64,000 bases of DNA, taken from assembly GCF_004216565.1 (NCBI RefSeq), contig NZ_SGWV01000011.1, positions 372,001 through 436,000 on the forward strand, given 5' to 3'. Below, piece by piece: positions 50,089 through 59,770 of this stretch. A program made the translations under genes and the position numbers. This stretch comes from Sphaerotilus mobilis. Its GTDB lineage: Bacteria > Pseudomonadota > Gammaproteobacteria > Burkholderiales > Burkholderiaceae_C. Position 1 is the first letter of the stretch. Each line of letters starts with the position of its first letter. The notes below the pieces were generated by a model, which saw only the letters and a program-made list of their open reading frames with translations, searched no databases and was not told the DNA's origin.

Positions 50089-50718
50089 ATGATTGAAGCG
50101 AACTGGCTCCTGTTCTTCGTCTCCTCCCTCGTCGTCATCGCCACGCCGGGGCAGGACATGATCCTGGTCATGTCCAAGGCACTCAGCCAGGGCACACGTG
50201 CCGGCGTGACGACGGCCGCCGGCGTGAGCGTCGGGCTGCTGGGTCACACGCTGCTGGCGACCTTGGGCCTGGGGGCGCTCCTGCGAACGTCGGAATGGCT
50301 CTTTGTCGCATTGAAGTTCGTGGGTGCGGCCTACCTGATCCACCTCGGCATTCAGCTCGTGCTGACACGCAGCACCGCGCTCACGGCTGCCGCCTCTGCC
50401 CGGTACTCGCCACGGCAGTTGTTCATGACGGGCGCCACGTCCAACATCAGCAACCCCAAGATCGCCGTCTTCTTCTTTGCCTTCCTGCCGCAGTTTGTCG
50501 CGCCGGAGGCGACCCATCCCACGGTCACGATCTTCGTTCTGGGGGCGCTGTTTGCCTTGCTCACCTTCCTGGTCAAGGGGCCGGTGGCCGTGTTCGCAGG
50601 GCGCTTGTCATCCTGGTTCCAGGCCCGCCCGCAGGCGCTGCTGTGGCTCTACCGCTCCAGCGGCATGGTCATGCTCGGCCTGGCCGCGAAACTGGTCTTC
50701 TCGCGCCGCGAAGGCTGA
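50089..50718 (+). CDS. LysE/RhtB-family amino-acid exporter
   Basis: A 209-residue inner-membrane protein with about six helices. The motif ATPGQDMILVMSKALSQGTRAGVTTAAGVSVGLLGHTLLA (residues 17-56) is the LysE family signature, and NPKIAVFFFAFLPQFV appears at about 124-139. These proteins export amino acids or their derivatives (Lys, homoserine, threonine, homoserine lactone); the substrate is not clear. The ATG at 50089 is the family start; a longer frame from 49993 passes through the hairpin and is unlikely. Confidence 0.92.
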   Translation: MIEANWLLFFVSSLVVIATPGQDMILVMSKALSQGTRAGVTTAAGVSVGLLGHTLLATLGLGALLRTSEWLFVALKFVGAAYLIHLGIQLVLTRSTALTAAASARYSPRQLFMTGATSNISNPKIAVFFFAFLPQFVAPEATHPTVTIFVLGALFALLTFLVKGPVAVFAGRLSSWFQARPQALLWLYRSSGMVMLGLAAKLVFSRREG

Positions 50719-50779
50719 GCAAGGGGACGCCAGCGCCGGGTCGGCAGCGCGGGCAAACAGGCTGCGCTACAAATGCGCC

Positions 50780-51562
50780 ATGCCCGATCTGCCTCGCCTG
50801 CTTGCGTGCCTGCTGCTCGCACCCGCCCTGGTCCTCGCCGCGAAGCCTGCGGGCCCGCCGCCCGGCATCGATTGGGTGCGTGTCGGCCCCATCGAGATTG
50901 CCCGGACCGAGACCACCATCGGCCAGTTCCGCCGCTACGTCCAGGCCACCGGCGCCGTCACGCAGGCCGAGCGTGCGGGCGGTGGCGAGGTCTACGAACT
51001 CGGCTGGGTGCGCAAGCCCGGCTGGACGTGGGCGACGCCCTTCGGTCCGGGGACGACGTCATCCGACGACGAGCCGGCCGTGCATGTCTCCTTTGTCGAC
51101 GCGCAGTCCTTTTGCCGCTGGGCGGGCGCGCGCTTGCCGACCGACGCCGAATGGGTGTCGGCGGCCTATCTCGAACAACGCGAACAGCCCCCGGCGCCTT
51201 TCCGGCGCGGCGAACGCTATCCCTATCCCAGCGGCGCGAGCCCGCAGGGCGCGCAATGCCTGGGCGATTGCGGTGACGTCCCACACGAGCGCGCCATCGC
51301 GCACGGCGCCCGGCTGCTCCGAGGTCACGGCCACGCCCGAGCGGGCAGCACGCCAGCCGGCGTCAACGGCCTGCACGACATGGCCGCCAACGCCTGGGAA
51401 TGGGTCGACGACCCCCCCAGCGCCGCCGACCACACAGAACGCCGCACCCGCGGCGGCTCGTGGTGGTACGGCGCTGCGCAGATGCGCGAGGACCACCTGC
51501 AGAGCAAGCCACCGGACACCGCCGTGCTCTACATCGGCTTTCGCTGCGTACGCGGCGGCTGA
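50780..51562 (+). CDS. Exported SUMF1/FGE-sulfatase-domain protein without FGE cysteines
   Basis: A 260-residue protein with a signal peptide (LPRLLACLLLAPALVLA) and a formylglycine-generating-enzyme-like (SUMF1) C-lectin fold: WVRVGPIEIARTETTIGQFRRYVQATG, FVDAQSFCRWAGARLPTDAEWVSAAY, GVNGLHDMAANAWEWVDD and RRTRGGSWWYG, ending IGFRCVR. Real FGE needs a Cys pair in the segment after GGSW; here it reads QMREDHLQSKPPD with none, so sulfatase activation is unlikely. A binding or regulatory role is more probable, as in PvdO- or gliding-type relatives. Cys pairs at 112, 160 and 164 may be disulfides. TACAAA (50768-50773) just before the ATG may be a leaderless -10. Confidence 0.85.
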   Translation: MPDLPRLLACLLLAPALVLAAKPAGPPPGIDWVRVGPIEIARTETTIGQFRRYVQATGAVTQAERAGGGEVYELGWVRKPGWTWATPFGPGTTSSDDEPAVHVSFVDAQSFCRWAGARLPTDAEWVSAAYLEQREQPPAPFRRGERYPYPSGASPQGAQCLGDCGDVPHERAIAHGARLLRGHGHARAGSTPAGVNGLHDMAANAWEWVDDPPSAADHTERRTRGGSWWYGAAQMREDHLQSKPPDTAVLYIGFRCVRGG

Positions 51563-51730
51563 GCAGGTGGCCGACGCAGTCCGCGACCCCGTTCAGCATC
51601 CGTGACGCCGGGCCGGCCGCTACCGAGCCGAAGGAGGCTCTGGTCTGAGGACCTGCACCCTTGGCTTACCGTTGCCCCGCCCAGCAAGCCGCCTCGAAGC
51701 GCCAAGGGCCTGCGGCACAATATCGGCGCA

Positions 51731-51805
51731 GGCTCCGTGGTTCAATGGATAGAACAGCCCCCTCCTAAGGGGCAGATCCAGGTTCGATTCCTGGCGGGGC
51801 CACCA
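51731..51805 (+). tRNA. tRNA-Arg (anticodon CCU)
   Basis: A 75-base tRNA. The acceptor stem GGCTCCG pairs with CGGGGCC, discriminator A and an encoded CCA end at 51805. The anticodon stem GCCCC/GGGGC holds the loop CTCCTAA, so the anticodon at 34-36 is CCU, reading AGG. The TPC arm CCAGG-TTCGATT-CCTGG is standard. AGG is rare in this GC-rich genome, so this is a minor isoacceptor. A weak CACAAT (51716-51721) may be its -10 box. Confidence 0.96.
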
Positions 51806-51969
51806 TGCCAAGGCTGGAGGCCAGGTCCGCATCACGCGTCAGCGCTTGCTGATGCCAGGACCTCGGCAAGTCGCTCGACGGTGAGCCTTGTGCCTGACCT
51901 GTTCCCCACGATCCAACGCAAGGACTCGGCACGTCCGAACCCAGGCCCCTGAACAACGGCGCTTGGGTG
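51806..51969. other. Gap between tRNA-Arg and tamB
   Basis: This 164-base gap, the convergent end of the tRNA and tamB transcripts, shows no gene and no clear terminator. Short frames over it and the tRNA are spurious. Confidence 0.4.
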
Positions 51970-54900
51970 TCAGGGCGTGGGGCTGGAGGTCGCGCCTGTG
52001 GCGGGGTCCGGGTTGGCGTCGGTGGGGGACTGGCGGCGGCCTGCGCGGGTGGGCAGGAGGGTGGTCGGCAGCTCGGTGATGTCGGGCGGCAGGACGGCGT
52101 CGCCCCACTTCCAGGTCCAGATCAGGTCGAGCGCGTTTTCGTTGCCCGACAGGGCGCGCAGCGTGAAGCGCTGGGCGGCGCGGTAGATCAGCTGCCAGTT
52201 GCCGGCCGCTGCGTTGAGGCTGCGTTCGTAGCCGACGAACCAGCGGCGGCTGAGTTGCTTGCCGAGGGTGACGACGGTCTCGCGGGTGTCGCCGGCCTCG
52301 GCCTGGCGGACCGAGAGTTCGTCCAGGCCGATGCGTTCGATCAGCGAGGGCGAGTCCTGCTCGCCCGTCAGCAGCGCGAAGGCGGCGCGTTGCAGCAGGG
52401 CCAGGTCGGTGCGGCCCAGGCCGTCCGAGGCACGACCCAGCAGCAGCCAGGAGAGCTTGTCGGTGTCGGTCATCGTCGGGCTGCTGAACAGGCGCACGCG
52501 CGGGGCCTGGGCGGTGCCGGTGATCAGCACGCCCACGCGTACGTCTTCCAGGTCTGACCGGGTGGCCTCGATGTCCAGCCGCGGGTTCTCGGGTGCGCCG
52601 ATGAAGGTGATGACGCCGCGGTCGACGCTGAGCTTCTGGCCGTAGGCGGCGTAGGTGCCTTCATCGGTGCGGATGACGCCGGTCAGGGCCTGCTTGTTGC
52701 CCGGGCTGGTCAGGCGCAGGTCGCCGGACAGGCGGGTGTTCAGGCCCCGGCCCTTGAGCATGAAGGACGGCCCGAGGTCGAGCTTCAGGTCGATCTGGTT
52801 CAGGCGCGGGTCGCGCTGCTGGGCGGCGGCGCGGGCGGCTGCTTCTTCGGGGCGCTGGACGTCGACGTCTTCGGCCAAGCTGGGCGCGTCTTCGTTGCTG
52901 AAGTCGATGCGGCCCTCGTCGGCGCGCAGGCTGCCGGTCAGCGCGGTGCTGCGGGCGTCGAGCTTGAGCAGCGCGTCGCCGCTGACGACCAGGCGGCGGT
53001 CGACCCGCTGCAGCGCGGCGAACTTCTCGGCCTTGGCCTGCAAGGTCAGGCGCGGCGACTCGCCCAGCGTCAGCTCGCCGGTGGCCGTCGCGCGGCCTTC
53101 GCCAGCGCGCAGGCTGAGGGTGTCGATGCGGGCGCGGGAGCCGTCGAAGCGGACCTGCATCTGCGCGTCGTTCCAGTCCACGCCCTGCAGCAGGTTGCGC
53201 ACGGCGATGCGCTGGCCGACCAGCTCGCCGCTCAGTTCGGGCTGACCGAGCCGGCCGCCGATGCGGGCATTGCCGCCCAGCCGGCCAGACAGTCGCCAGC
53301 CCGCCGGCAGCCAGCGGCCCCAGTTGCCGAGCTGGGCGATCTGCAGGTCCATGCGGCCGTCGATGAAGGCCTGCCGATCGGGCCACCAGGCGGTGCTGCG
53401 GGTCTGCAGGCTCTGTTCGCCGTCCAGCCGGCCGAGGTTGCCGCCGCTGATGCGCTGGGTCAGCCGCCAGCGGCCTTCCTGAGCGCTCAGGGCCAGGCGC
53501 AGGTCGGCCAGGCCCAGGCGCTGCGGGTTCTTGGGGTTGTCGGGATCGGTCACGCGCAGGTCGCCGGACTCGCGGTGCACGCTGGCGTCCAGGCTGAAAC
53601 GTTCGGGCGCGGCCTGCAGGTCGATGTGGCCTCCGATGCGCAGGTCGCCGCCCCAGCCAAAGCCGGGCTGCATGCGCTGCAGGATGGGCGCGACCTCGAT
53701 CGCGTCGAGCTGGCTGCGCAGGCTCAGGCGTTCGACCGGCTGCGGCCCGCTGCGGTCTTGTTGCCAGGCGAACTGGCGCAGCGCCAGGTGGATGTCGCCC
53801 AGGTGCGCACGGGTCTCGCCCAGCGTCAGCTCGGTGCGCTCGGGCGACTGGTCCAGCGTGATGCGGGTCGGGTCGAGCGTGAGCCGCAGCGGGCGCGGCA
53901 GCAGGCCGCTGTTGCCGGTCAGGCTGGCGGCACTGGCGCTGCGCGGCGCCTCGCGTTCGCGCAGCTCGTAGCGTTCGATGCGGCCCTGCCAGACCAGACG
54001 GGCGCTGCGCAGGTCGATCAGCCAGCCGCCGGCGGTGTCCAGTTCGGTGGCCAGGGCGGTGAGGCCGTTGGTAGGCAGGGCCGCGTTCCCGCTCCCGTTC
54101 CCGTTCCCGTTGGACGGGGCACCCGGCTCGGTCACCAGCCTCCGGGTCAGCTCGTCGATGCCGGCGCGCAGCTGGTGGGCCTCGCCGCGGCCTGTGGTCT
54201 TGAGGGTGGCCCGGCGCAGTCGCCAGCCGGCGAGCTCGGCCTCGTCGATGCCGCCGTCGATCTCGACCGGGTCGTCGGCGCCGGTGCCGACCTGCCACTG
54301 GCCCTTCAGACCGTTCAGCCGGCCGATGCCGCTGCCCGACAGCTCTGGCACCTGCACCCGGCCGCGGCTGCTCAGTTGCGGCCAGCGGCCGTCCAGGCTC
54401 AGGTCGACGTCGCCACGACCGGCCAGCACGAGGGCCCGGGCCGGGTCGAGCAGGCGCAGCCAGGGGTTGAAGACGGCAAGGTCGCTGCTGTCGGTCGTGA
54501 ACTGCCAGTGGTCACGGGTGCCGACCGGGTCGATGTCGCCGCTGAGCGCCAGCCGGGTGGCGTGTTCCGGGGCGCCGAGTTCGAGGTTCAGGCGCATGTG
54601 CGCCTGCGACAGCGCCGAGGCGGCCTGCGGCGTTCCGTCGAGTTCGAGCGCGCCGGCCAGCGGCACGCCGGCCCATAGGCTGGGTTGCAGCGTCAGCCGG
54701 GCCTGACCGCGCAGCTGGCCCAGCCCGGCCAGATCGCGTCCGGCCCGTGTTGGCAGGGCGAGGTCGGCGTCCAGCGTGCCGTTGAGCCGGTGCGGGCCGG
54801 CGGCGACCAGGCGGTCGACCGCGTCGACCGGGTTGCGCAGCGCCGAACGGGGCCACCACAGCGCAGGGTCGAAGTCGTGCAGGGTGCTGCGCCACTGCAG

Positions 54901-56481
54901 CGCGACCTGGGCGGGCCGACGCGCGAGCGTGCCGCTGGCGGTCAGGCGGGCGCCGCCGGCATCGGCCTGCAGGCTGTCGATGCGCAGCTGCTGGTCGTTG
55001 GCGTCGGCCTCCAGCGCCAGGGTGACGGCCGGCAGGCCGGCTGCGGTCTGCTCCCCGGTCAACTGGCCGGTCAGGCGGGTCTGCACATGGGCCTGGAAGC
55101 CGCGTGGCGCGGCGCCCTCGGTGGGCCAGGGCAGGCCAAGCTGCAGGGCCAGCGGGCCGCCGATCTGCAGGGCCGGGCTGGCGGGCGCCAGTCGCTGCGG
55201 CTGCAGGTTGGCGAGCGTGGCTTCGAGTTCAAGGTCGATGCGGCGCTCGCGGCCCTGACCGATCAGCGCCCAGCGGCCGGTGGCCGACAGCGTGCCGGCG
55301 GGCGCCTTCGGGGTGCCCAGGCCCAGTTGCAGCGCGCTGACGCGGCCCTGGTCGACCTGACGAAGGTCACCACGGGCGTCCAGCAGCAGGCGGTGGATGG
55401 GCAGGCGGCGCTCGTTCCAGTCGCCGGCCTGGGGGTTGTCGAGCCGGGCTTGCAGGTGGAGCGGCTCGCTGGCGCGGCCGGCGGGGTCGGGATCGAGCTG
55501 CAGGTCGATGCGACCGCTCAGCGCGGTGCGTGGCAGGGCGCTGGCCAGCGCGCCGAGATCCAGCCCGGCGAGGTCGGCGCTGAGCTGGGTCAGCGGCAGG
55601 GGCAGGGTGGGCTGGATGCGGGCGTGGGCGTCCAGCGACTGCCCGGCCGCGCGCAGCTGGGCCGTGATGCGGAAGTCGGCCAGCGGGCCGTCGGCGCTGG
55701 CCTGCAGCTGCCAGTCGGACAAGGCCGGCGTGACGACCGGCGCAGATGCCGCGCCGCTGGCATCCGCAGGCGCCGGGCGCAGGTCCACATGGGCGCTGAG
55801 CGTCATCGGCGCGTCGGCCTGCAGGGCCAGGCTGGCGTCGTCGAGCTGCAGTCGGTCCCAGCGGGCCTGCAGCCGGTCGGCCCGGTGCACGGCCTGACGC
55901 CCGGGCGCCAAATGAAGTCGGCCGGAGAGCGCGCTCAGCGACGGGCTCAGGTGGTCGGGCAGGGCGAGTTCGGCGAGGTCGACCCGTTCGATGTCGAGCG
56001 CGAAGGGCAGCACCAGGCTGATGGGCAGCGTGAGGGGTTCGGGACGGCGCGGGCGGCTGTCGCGCAGCGTCGCGCGCTGGGCCGACACCCGTTCTGCCCG
56101 CAGCGCGACGTGGCCGGCCAGACCTTGCTCGCGCGGTTGCCAGCGCCAGCGCAGGCCCTGCCAGCGCGGCTGTTCGAGGTCGAGCGTCAGGCCGGGCTGC
56201 AGCTCGATGACGAGGCGCTCGAGCGCGAAGTCCGGGTCCATCAGGGCACCGTCGGGCGCCTCGGCCTGCAGGCCCAGCACCGGGGCGACCCAGGTCAGCA
56301 ACCAGCGTGTGCCGGCCGTGCCATAGGGCAGGCTGACGAGCAGCGCGACGACGGCCACCCCGAGGGCCAGCAGCGCGCCGATCAGCTGGTGGCTGCGGCC
56401 CCACCAGCGGCGCGCGGGCAAGGGCCGGGTCCGCGCGGGCGGGGGCTCTGGGTGCTCGGGGCTGGGATCTTGGATCGGCAT
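51970..56481 (-). CDS. tamB: Translocation and assembly module subunit TamB
   Basis: A 1503-residue envelope protein. A Pro-rich cytoplasmic N-terminus is followed by one membrane helix (SHQLIGALLALGVAVVALLVSLPYG, about residues 28-52), a long repetitive beta-taco region rich in Leu/Asp/Arg/Gln, and the conserved C-terminal TamB (DUF490) domain (GVIRTDEGTYAAYGQKLSVDRGVITFIGAPENPRLDIEA, RVRLFSSPTMTDTDKLSWLLLGRA). It bridges the periplasm to TamA and is now linked to phospholipid transport to the outer membrane. The start at 56481 (MPIQDPSPEH) follows tamA by 17 bases; the longer frame reaches into tamA and is rejected. It is somewhat longer than E. coli TamB (1259). Confidence 0.93.
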   Translation of the reverse strand: MPIQDPSPEHPEPPPARTRPLPARRWWGRSHQLIGALLALGVAVVALLVSLPYGTAGTRWLLTWVAPVLGLQAEAPDGALMDPDFALERLVIELQPGLTLDLEQPRWQGLRWRWQPREQGLAGHVALRAERVSAQRATLRDSRPRRPEPLTLPISLVLPFALDIERVDLAELALPDHLSPSLSALSGRLHLAPGRQAVHRADRLQARWDRLQLDDASLALQADAPMTLSAHVDLRPAPADASGAASAPVVTPALSDWQLQASADGPLADFRITAQLRAAGQSLDAHARIQPTLPLPLTQLSADLAGLDLGALASALPRTALSGRIDLQLDPDPAGRASEPLHLQARLDNPQAGDWNERRLPIHRLLLDARGDLRQVDQGRVSALQLGLGTPKAPAGTLSATGRWALIGQGRERRIDLELEATLANLQPQRLAPASPALQIGGPLALQLGLPWPTEGAAPRGFQAHVQTRLTGQLTGEQTAAGLPAVTLALEADANDQQLRIDSLQADAGGARLTASGTLARRPAQVALQWRSTLHDFDPALWWPRSALRNPVDAVDRLVAAGPHRLNGTLDADLALPTRAGRDLAGLGQLRGQARLTLQPSLWAGVPLAGALELDGTPQAASALSQAHMRLNLELGAPEHATRLALSGDIDPVGTRDHWQFTTDSSDLAVFNPWLRLLDPARALVLAGRGDVDLSLDGRWPQLSSRGRVQVPELSGSGIGRLNGLKGQWQVGTGADDPVEIDGGIDEAELAGWRLRRATLKTTGRGEAHQLRAGIDELTRRLVTEPGAPSNGNGNGSGNAALPTNGLTALATELDTAGGWLIDLRSARLVWQGRIERYELREREAPRSASAASLTGNSGLLPRPLRLTLDPTRITLDQSPERTELTLGETRAHLGDIHLALRQFAWQQDRSGPQPVERLSLRSQLDAIEVAPILQRMQPGFGWGGDLRIGGHIDLQAAPERFSLDASVHRESGDLRVTDPDNPKNPQRLGLADLRLALSAQEGRWRLTQRISGGNLGRLDGEQSLQTRSTAWWPDRQAFIDGRMDLQIAQLGNWGRWLPAGWRLSGRLGGNARIGGRLGQPELSGELVGQRIAVRNLLQGVDWNDAQMQVRFDGSRARIDTLSLRAGEGRATATGELTLGESPRLTLQAKAEKFAALQRVDRRLVVSGDALLKLDARSTALTGSLRADEGRIDFSNEDAPSLAEDVDVQRPEEAAARAAAQQRDPRLNQIDLKLDLGPSFMLKGRGLNTRLSGDLRLTSPGNKQALTGVIRTDEGTYAAYGQKLSVDRGVITFIGAPENPRLDIEATRSDLEDVRVGVLITGTAQAPRVRLFSSPTMTDTDKLSWLLLGRASDGLGRTDLALLQRAAFALLTGEQDSPSLIERIGLDELSVRQAEAGDTRETVVTLGKQLSRRWFVGYERSLNAAAGNWQLIYRAAQRFTLRALSGNENALDLIWTWKWGDAVLPPDITELPTTLLPTRAGRRQSPTDANPDPATGATSSPTP

Positions 56482-56498
56482 GGACGGAGAACGGCCGG

Positions 56499-58532
56499 TC
56501 AGAACGTCACGCCGACGTTGAAGTGCAGGCGCCAGCGTTGGCTCTGGTCGCCCCAGGCGAGGTCGATGCGCAGCGGGCCGACGGGGCTGCGCCAGCGCAC
56601 ACCGATGCCCGCGCCGTAGGCGTTCTTGAAGTCCGACCAGCGCTCGGCGGCGTTGCCGGCGTCGACGAAGACGGCCCCCCACCAGGCCGGTGTGCTGGCC
56701 GAGAACGGCCGCGCCAGCTCGATGCTGCCGGCACCCAGCACACGACCGCCGACCGCGCTGCCGTTGGCATCGGTCGGGCCGAGGGTCTGGTAGCTGTAGC
56801 CGCGCACCGAATCGTCGCCACCGGCGCGGAACAGCAGCGTGAAGGGCACGGCGACGGCGTCGCGTGCAAACACCTGGCCCAGCTGCACGCGGCCCTGGCC
56901 ATACCAGGACGCGCCGAGGGGCCAGTAGCCGGTCAGGCGCCCGGTCAGGCGGCCGAAGAAGCCGCTGTTGTCGGTGCTGGCGTAGGACCGGCCGGCGGCG
57001 GTTTCGGCCGACAGGCTGAAGCCGCGGGTGGGCAGGATGGGGTGGTCCAGGTCGCGCCAGACCCAGTGGTAGTTGACGGTCGCGGCCTTGGTGTCATCGG
57101 TCATCAGGCCCGAGTCCAGGTCGCGCGTCATCGCGCGCTGCCATTCGACGAAGTAGAGCCGTTCGATGCGTTCGGTGTCCTGCGTGCGGCCCAGCCGCAG
57201 GCGTTCGTTGGTGACGCGCAGCCCGCTGGCGTCGGTGCGGGTGAGCGCCGCGCCCATCAGGTTGCGGTAGGGGCCGGGTTGTGGGTGCGAGGTCAGGTCC
57301 AGCGACAGCGACTGGGCGCTGCGGCCGAGCTGCAGCCGGGTCTTGGCCTGCCAGCCATAGCCGGCGATGCGCTGGTGCAGGTGTTCCAGCGTGATGCGCG
57401 GGCCGCTCAGGTCCGAGGCACCGACGCCGAAGGTGGCCTGCTGCAGCGACTGTTCGCTGACCCGCACCGTCACCGGCATCGCGTCGGCCTGTTCGGGGTC
57501 GGGCTCGTAGAGCACGCTGACGTTGTCGAACAGGCCGGATTTGACCAAGCGGTCCTGGAAGTCGAGCAGGGTCTGTTCCTTGAGCGGCTCACCGGCCTCG
57601 AAGTTGACCAGCGCCTGCACGGCGTCCGGGCGGACATGGTCCAGACCTTCGTAGCGCAGCTCGCCAAAGCGGAAGCGCGGGCCGCTGTCGAGCACCACGA
57701 ACAGGTCGGCGCGTTCGCCCGCCGTGTCGATCTGGGCGACGCTGCCGCTGATCTGGATCGCGGCATAGGCCTGCGTGCGGCCGGTCGCGATCAGGCCAGC
57801 CTTGGCATCGGCCCAGGCGCGCTGGGTGTAGGCGCCGTCGCGCGGCAGTGACCAGCTCTGTCGCAGGCGCTCGACCAGATCGCGGGCCTCGGCATCCCCG
57901 GCCTCGGCGGCCACGGCCAGCGGGCCCTGCACCTCCAGCCGGAACTCGCCGACCCGGGTGCGCGGGCCGGGCTCGATGTCGATCACGACCTGCAGCGCCA
58001 GCGGCTGGTTCGGCGCGGTGACGTTGACCGGCGCGGCCGCCGGTTGTGCCGGTTCGACGACCTGGGTGCTGATGCGGGCGTTGAAGTGACCTTCGGTCTC
58101 CAGCAGCTTGCGGGCCTGAGCGGGCGCGGCGGCCATCAGGCGGGTCAGCTCGATGCGGGTGATGCGCTCGGCCTCGGCCAGCTCCTCGTAGCGGGCCAGG
58201 TCCAGGTGACGGCGCAGCAGCGCACGCAGGCCGGCGTCGACGCCGCGGATGTCGAGCTGCCAGGTGACGTAGCGCTGCTCCTGGGCCCGCTGCTCGGCAC
58301 CGAGCGTGTCCTCGACGGTGGGATCGGTCTCGTCGGCCTGTGCCGGATCGGCAGGGTCGGCCGGGCCGGGATCGGTCTCGACCGCGGACTCCTGGGCCCT
58401 CGCCGCTGCAGGCAGCAGGAAGGCGGGCAACAGGAGCGGCAAACCGACTGGCAACGCAGCCGACAACGCGGCTGGCAGGACCGCCAGCAGCAGGGACAGG
58501 GGCGAGGGACGGCGACGGATCGGAAGACTCAC
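56499..58532 (-). CDS. tamA: Translocation and assembly module subunit TamA
   Basis: A 677-residue Omp85-family outer-membrane protein. I use the GTG at 58532, which overlaps the VWA stop as GTGA and begins the SLPIRRRPSPLSLL signal peptide (cleavage near AARAQ). Three POTRA domains (about residues 85-330) precede a 16-strand barrel with the Omp85 motifs VRGY (DDSVRGYSYQ, about 575) and a C-terminal Phe strand (HFNVGVTF). TamA partners with TamB. Larger frames upstream run over the VWA gene in the wrong frame. An acidic Asp/Pro linker lies between the signal peptide and POTRA1. Confidence 0.93.
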   Translation of the reverse strand: MSLPIRRRPSPLSLLLAVLPAALSAALPVGLPLLLPAFLLPAAARAQESAVETDPGPADPADPAQADETDPTVEDTLGAEQRAQEQRYVTWQLDIRGVDAGLRALLRRHLDLARYEELAEAERITRIELTRLMAAAPAQARKLLETEGHFNARISTQVVEPAQPAAAPVNVTAPNQPLALQVVIDIEPGPRTRVGEFRLEVQGPLAVAAEAGDAEARDLVERLRQSWSLPRDGAYTQRAWADAKAGLIATGRTQAYAAIQISGSVAQIDTAGERADLFVVLDSGPRFRFGELRYEGLDHVRPDAVQALVNFEAGEPLKEQTLLDFQDRLVKSGLFDNVSVLYEPDPEQADAMPVTVRVSEQSLQQATFGVGASDLSGPRITLEHLHQRIAGYGWQAKTRLQLGRSAQSLSLDLTSHPQPGPYRNLMGAALTRTDASGLRVTNERLRLGRTQDTERIERLYFVEWQRAMTRDLDSGLMTDDTKAATVNYHWVWRDLDHPILPTRGFSLSAETAAGRSYASTDNSGFFGRLTGRLTGYWPLGASWYGQGRVQLGQVFARDAVAVPFTLLFRAGGDDSVRGYSYQTLGPTDANGSAVGGRVLGAGSIELARPFSASTPAWWGAVFVDAGNAAERWSDFKNAYGAGIGVRWRSPVGPLRIDLAWGDQSQRWRLHFNVGVTF

Positions 58533-59710
58533 TTCGACAACTGGCGCATCGCCTGTTCGAGGCCGGCCAGCGTCAGCGGGTACATGCGCTGGCGGACCAG
58601 TTGCTGCACGATCGAGATGCTCTGGCGGTAGTCCCAGACACCCTGCGGCTCCGGGTTGATCCAGGCATGGTTCGGGAAGGCATGTGTCAGGCGCTGCAGC
58701 CACTCGGCGCCGGGCTCGGGGTTGTGGTATTCGACGCTTCCGCCGACCTGCAGGATCTCGTAGGGGCTCATGGTGGCGTCGCCGACGAAGACCAGCTTCC
58801 AGTCCTTGTTGAACTTGCGGATCACGTCCCAGGTGGGCGTCTTCTCGGCGTGTCGACGCCGGTTGTTGCGCCACAGGTGGTCGTAGACGCAGTTGTGGAA
58901 GTAGAAGAGTTCGAGGTGCTTGAACTCGCTCTTGGCGGCCGAGAACAGCTCCTCGACACGCTGGATGTGGTCGTCCATCGTGCCGCCGACGTCCATCAGC
59001 AGCAGCACCTTGATGCGGTTGTGGCGCTCGGGAACCATCTGGATGTCCAGCATCCCGGCGTTGGCGGCGGTCTTGTGGATGGTGCCGTCCAGGTCCAGCT
59101 CGGTGGCCTCGCCCTCGCGGGCGAAGCGGCGCAGGCGGCGCAGCGCGACCTTGATGTTGCGGGTGCCCAGCTCGACCGTGTCGTCGTAGTCGCGGTAAGC
59201 GCGCTGTTCCCAGACCTTGACGGAGCTGCGCTTGCCGCCCGGCCCGCCGATGCGGATGCCCTGCGGGTTGGTGCCGCCGTGGCCAAACGGGCTGGTGCCG
59301 CCGGTCCCGATCCACTTGCTGCCGCCCTCGTGGCGGCCCTGCTGTTCCTCGAAGCGCTGCTTGAGCGTGGCCATCAGCTCGTCCCAGCCGAGGGTCTGGA
59401 TCTTGGCGCGCTCCTCGGGGCTCAGCTCGCGCTCCAGCGTCTGGCGCAGCCAGTCCAGCGGGATCTCGGCTCGGAAGTCGGTCAGCATCTCGACGCCCTT
59501 GAAGTAGGCGCCGAAGGCCCGGTCGAACTTGTCGAACTGGGTCTCGTCCTTGACCAGCACGGTGCGGGCGAGGTGATAGAACTGGTCCACCGTCGGCCCG
59601 CCGTCGTCATCGAGCACGCCGGCTTGCAGGGCTTCGAGCAGCGCCAGGAACTCGGTCACCGAGACCTTCAGCTTCGCGCTGCGCAGCGTGTAGAAGAAGT
59701 CGATCAGCAT
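58529..59710 (-). CDS. VWA-domain protein (CoxE/MoxR-associated type)
   Basis: A 393-residue cytoplasmic protein beginning LIDFFYTLRSAKLKVSVTEFLALLEAL, the conserved N-terminus of a VWA family usually encoded beside a MoxR AAA ATPase. The von Willebrand A domain has the MIDAS-like LLLMDVGGTMDDHIQRVEELFSAAKSEF (a DxGxT variant of DxSxS) and, later, VFVGDATMSPYEI. A Gly-rich linker (residues 140-175) lies before it. No MoxR gene is adjacent; function unknown. The ATG at 59710 gives the family start. It is coupled to tamA by a GTGA overlap. Confidence 0.9.
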   Translation of the reverse strand: MLIDFFYTLRSAKLKVSVTEFLALLEALQAGVLDDDGGPTVDQFYHLARTVLVKDETQFDKFDRAFGAYFKGVEMLTDFRAEIPLDWLRQTLERELSPEERAKIQTLGWDELMATLKQRFEEQQGRHEGGSKWIGTGGTSPFGHGGTNPQGIRIGGPGGKRSSVKVWEQRAYRDYDDTVELGTRNIKVALRRLRRFAREGEATELDLDGTIHKTAANAGMLDIQMVPERHNRIKVLLLMDVGGTMDDHIQRVEELFSAAKSEFKHLELFYFHNCVYDHLWRNNRRRHAEKTPTWDVIRKFNKDWKLVFVGDATMSPYEILQVGGSVEYHNPEPGAEWLQRLTHAFPNHAWINPEPQGVWDYRQSISIVQQLVRQRMYPLTLAGLEQAMRQLSK

Positions 59711-59770
59711 GGGTGGAAGGATACGACGGGCCGCGCGATCGCCCACCCAGGCAGGGCCTTGCGCCGGCTG

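Noticed and set aside
51620-51835. Minus-strand small frame over tRNA-Arg with a peptide of the type RQESNLDLPLRRG
   Set aside because: A well-known annotation artefact: this peptide is the antisense translation of tRNA-Arg genes and not a protein.
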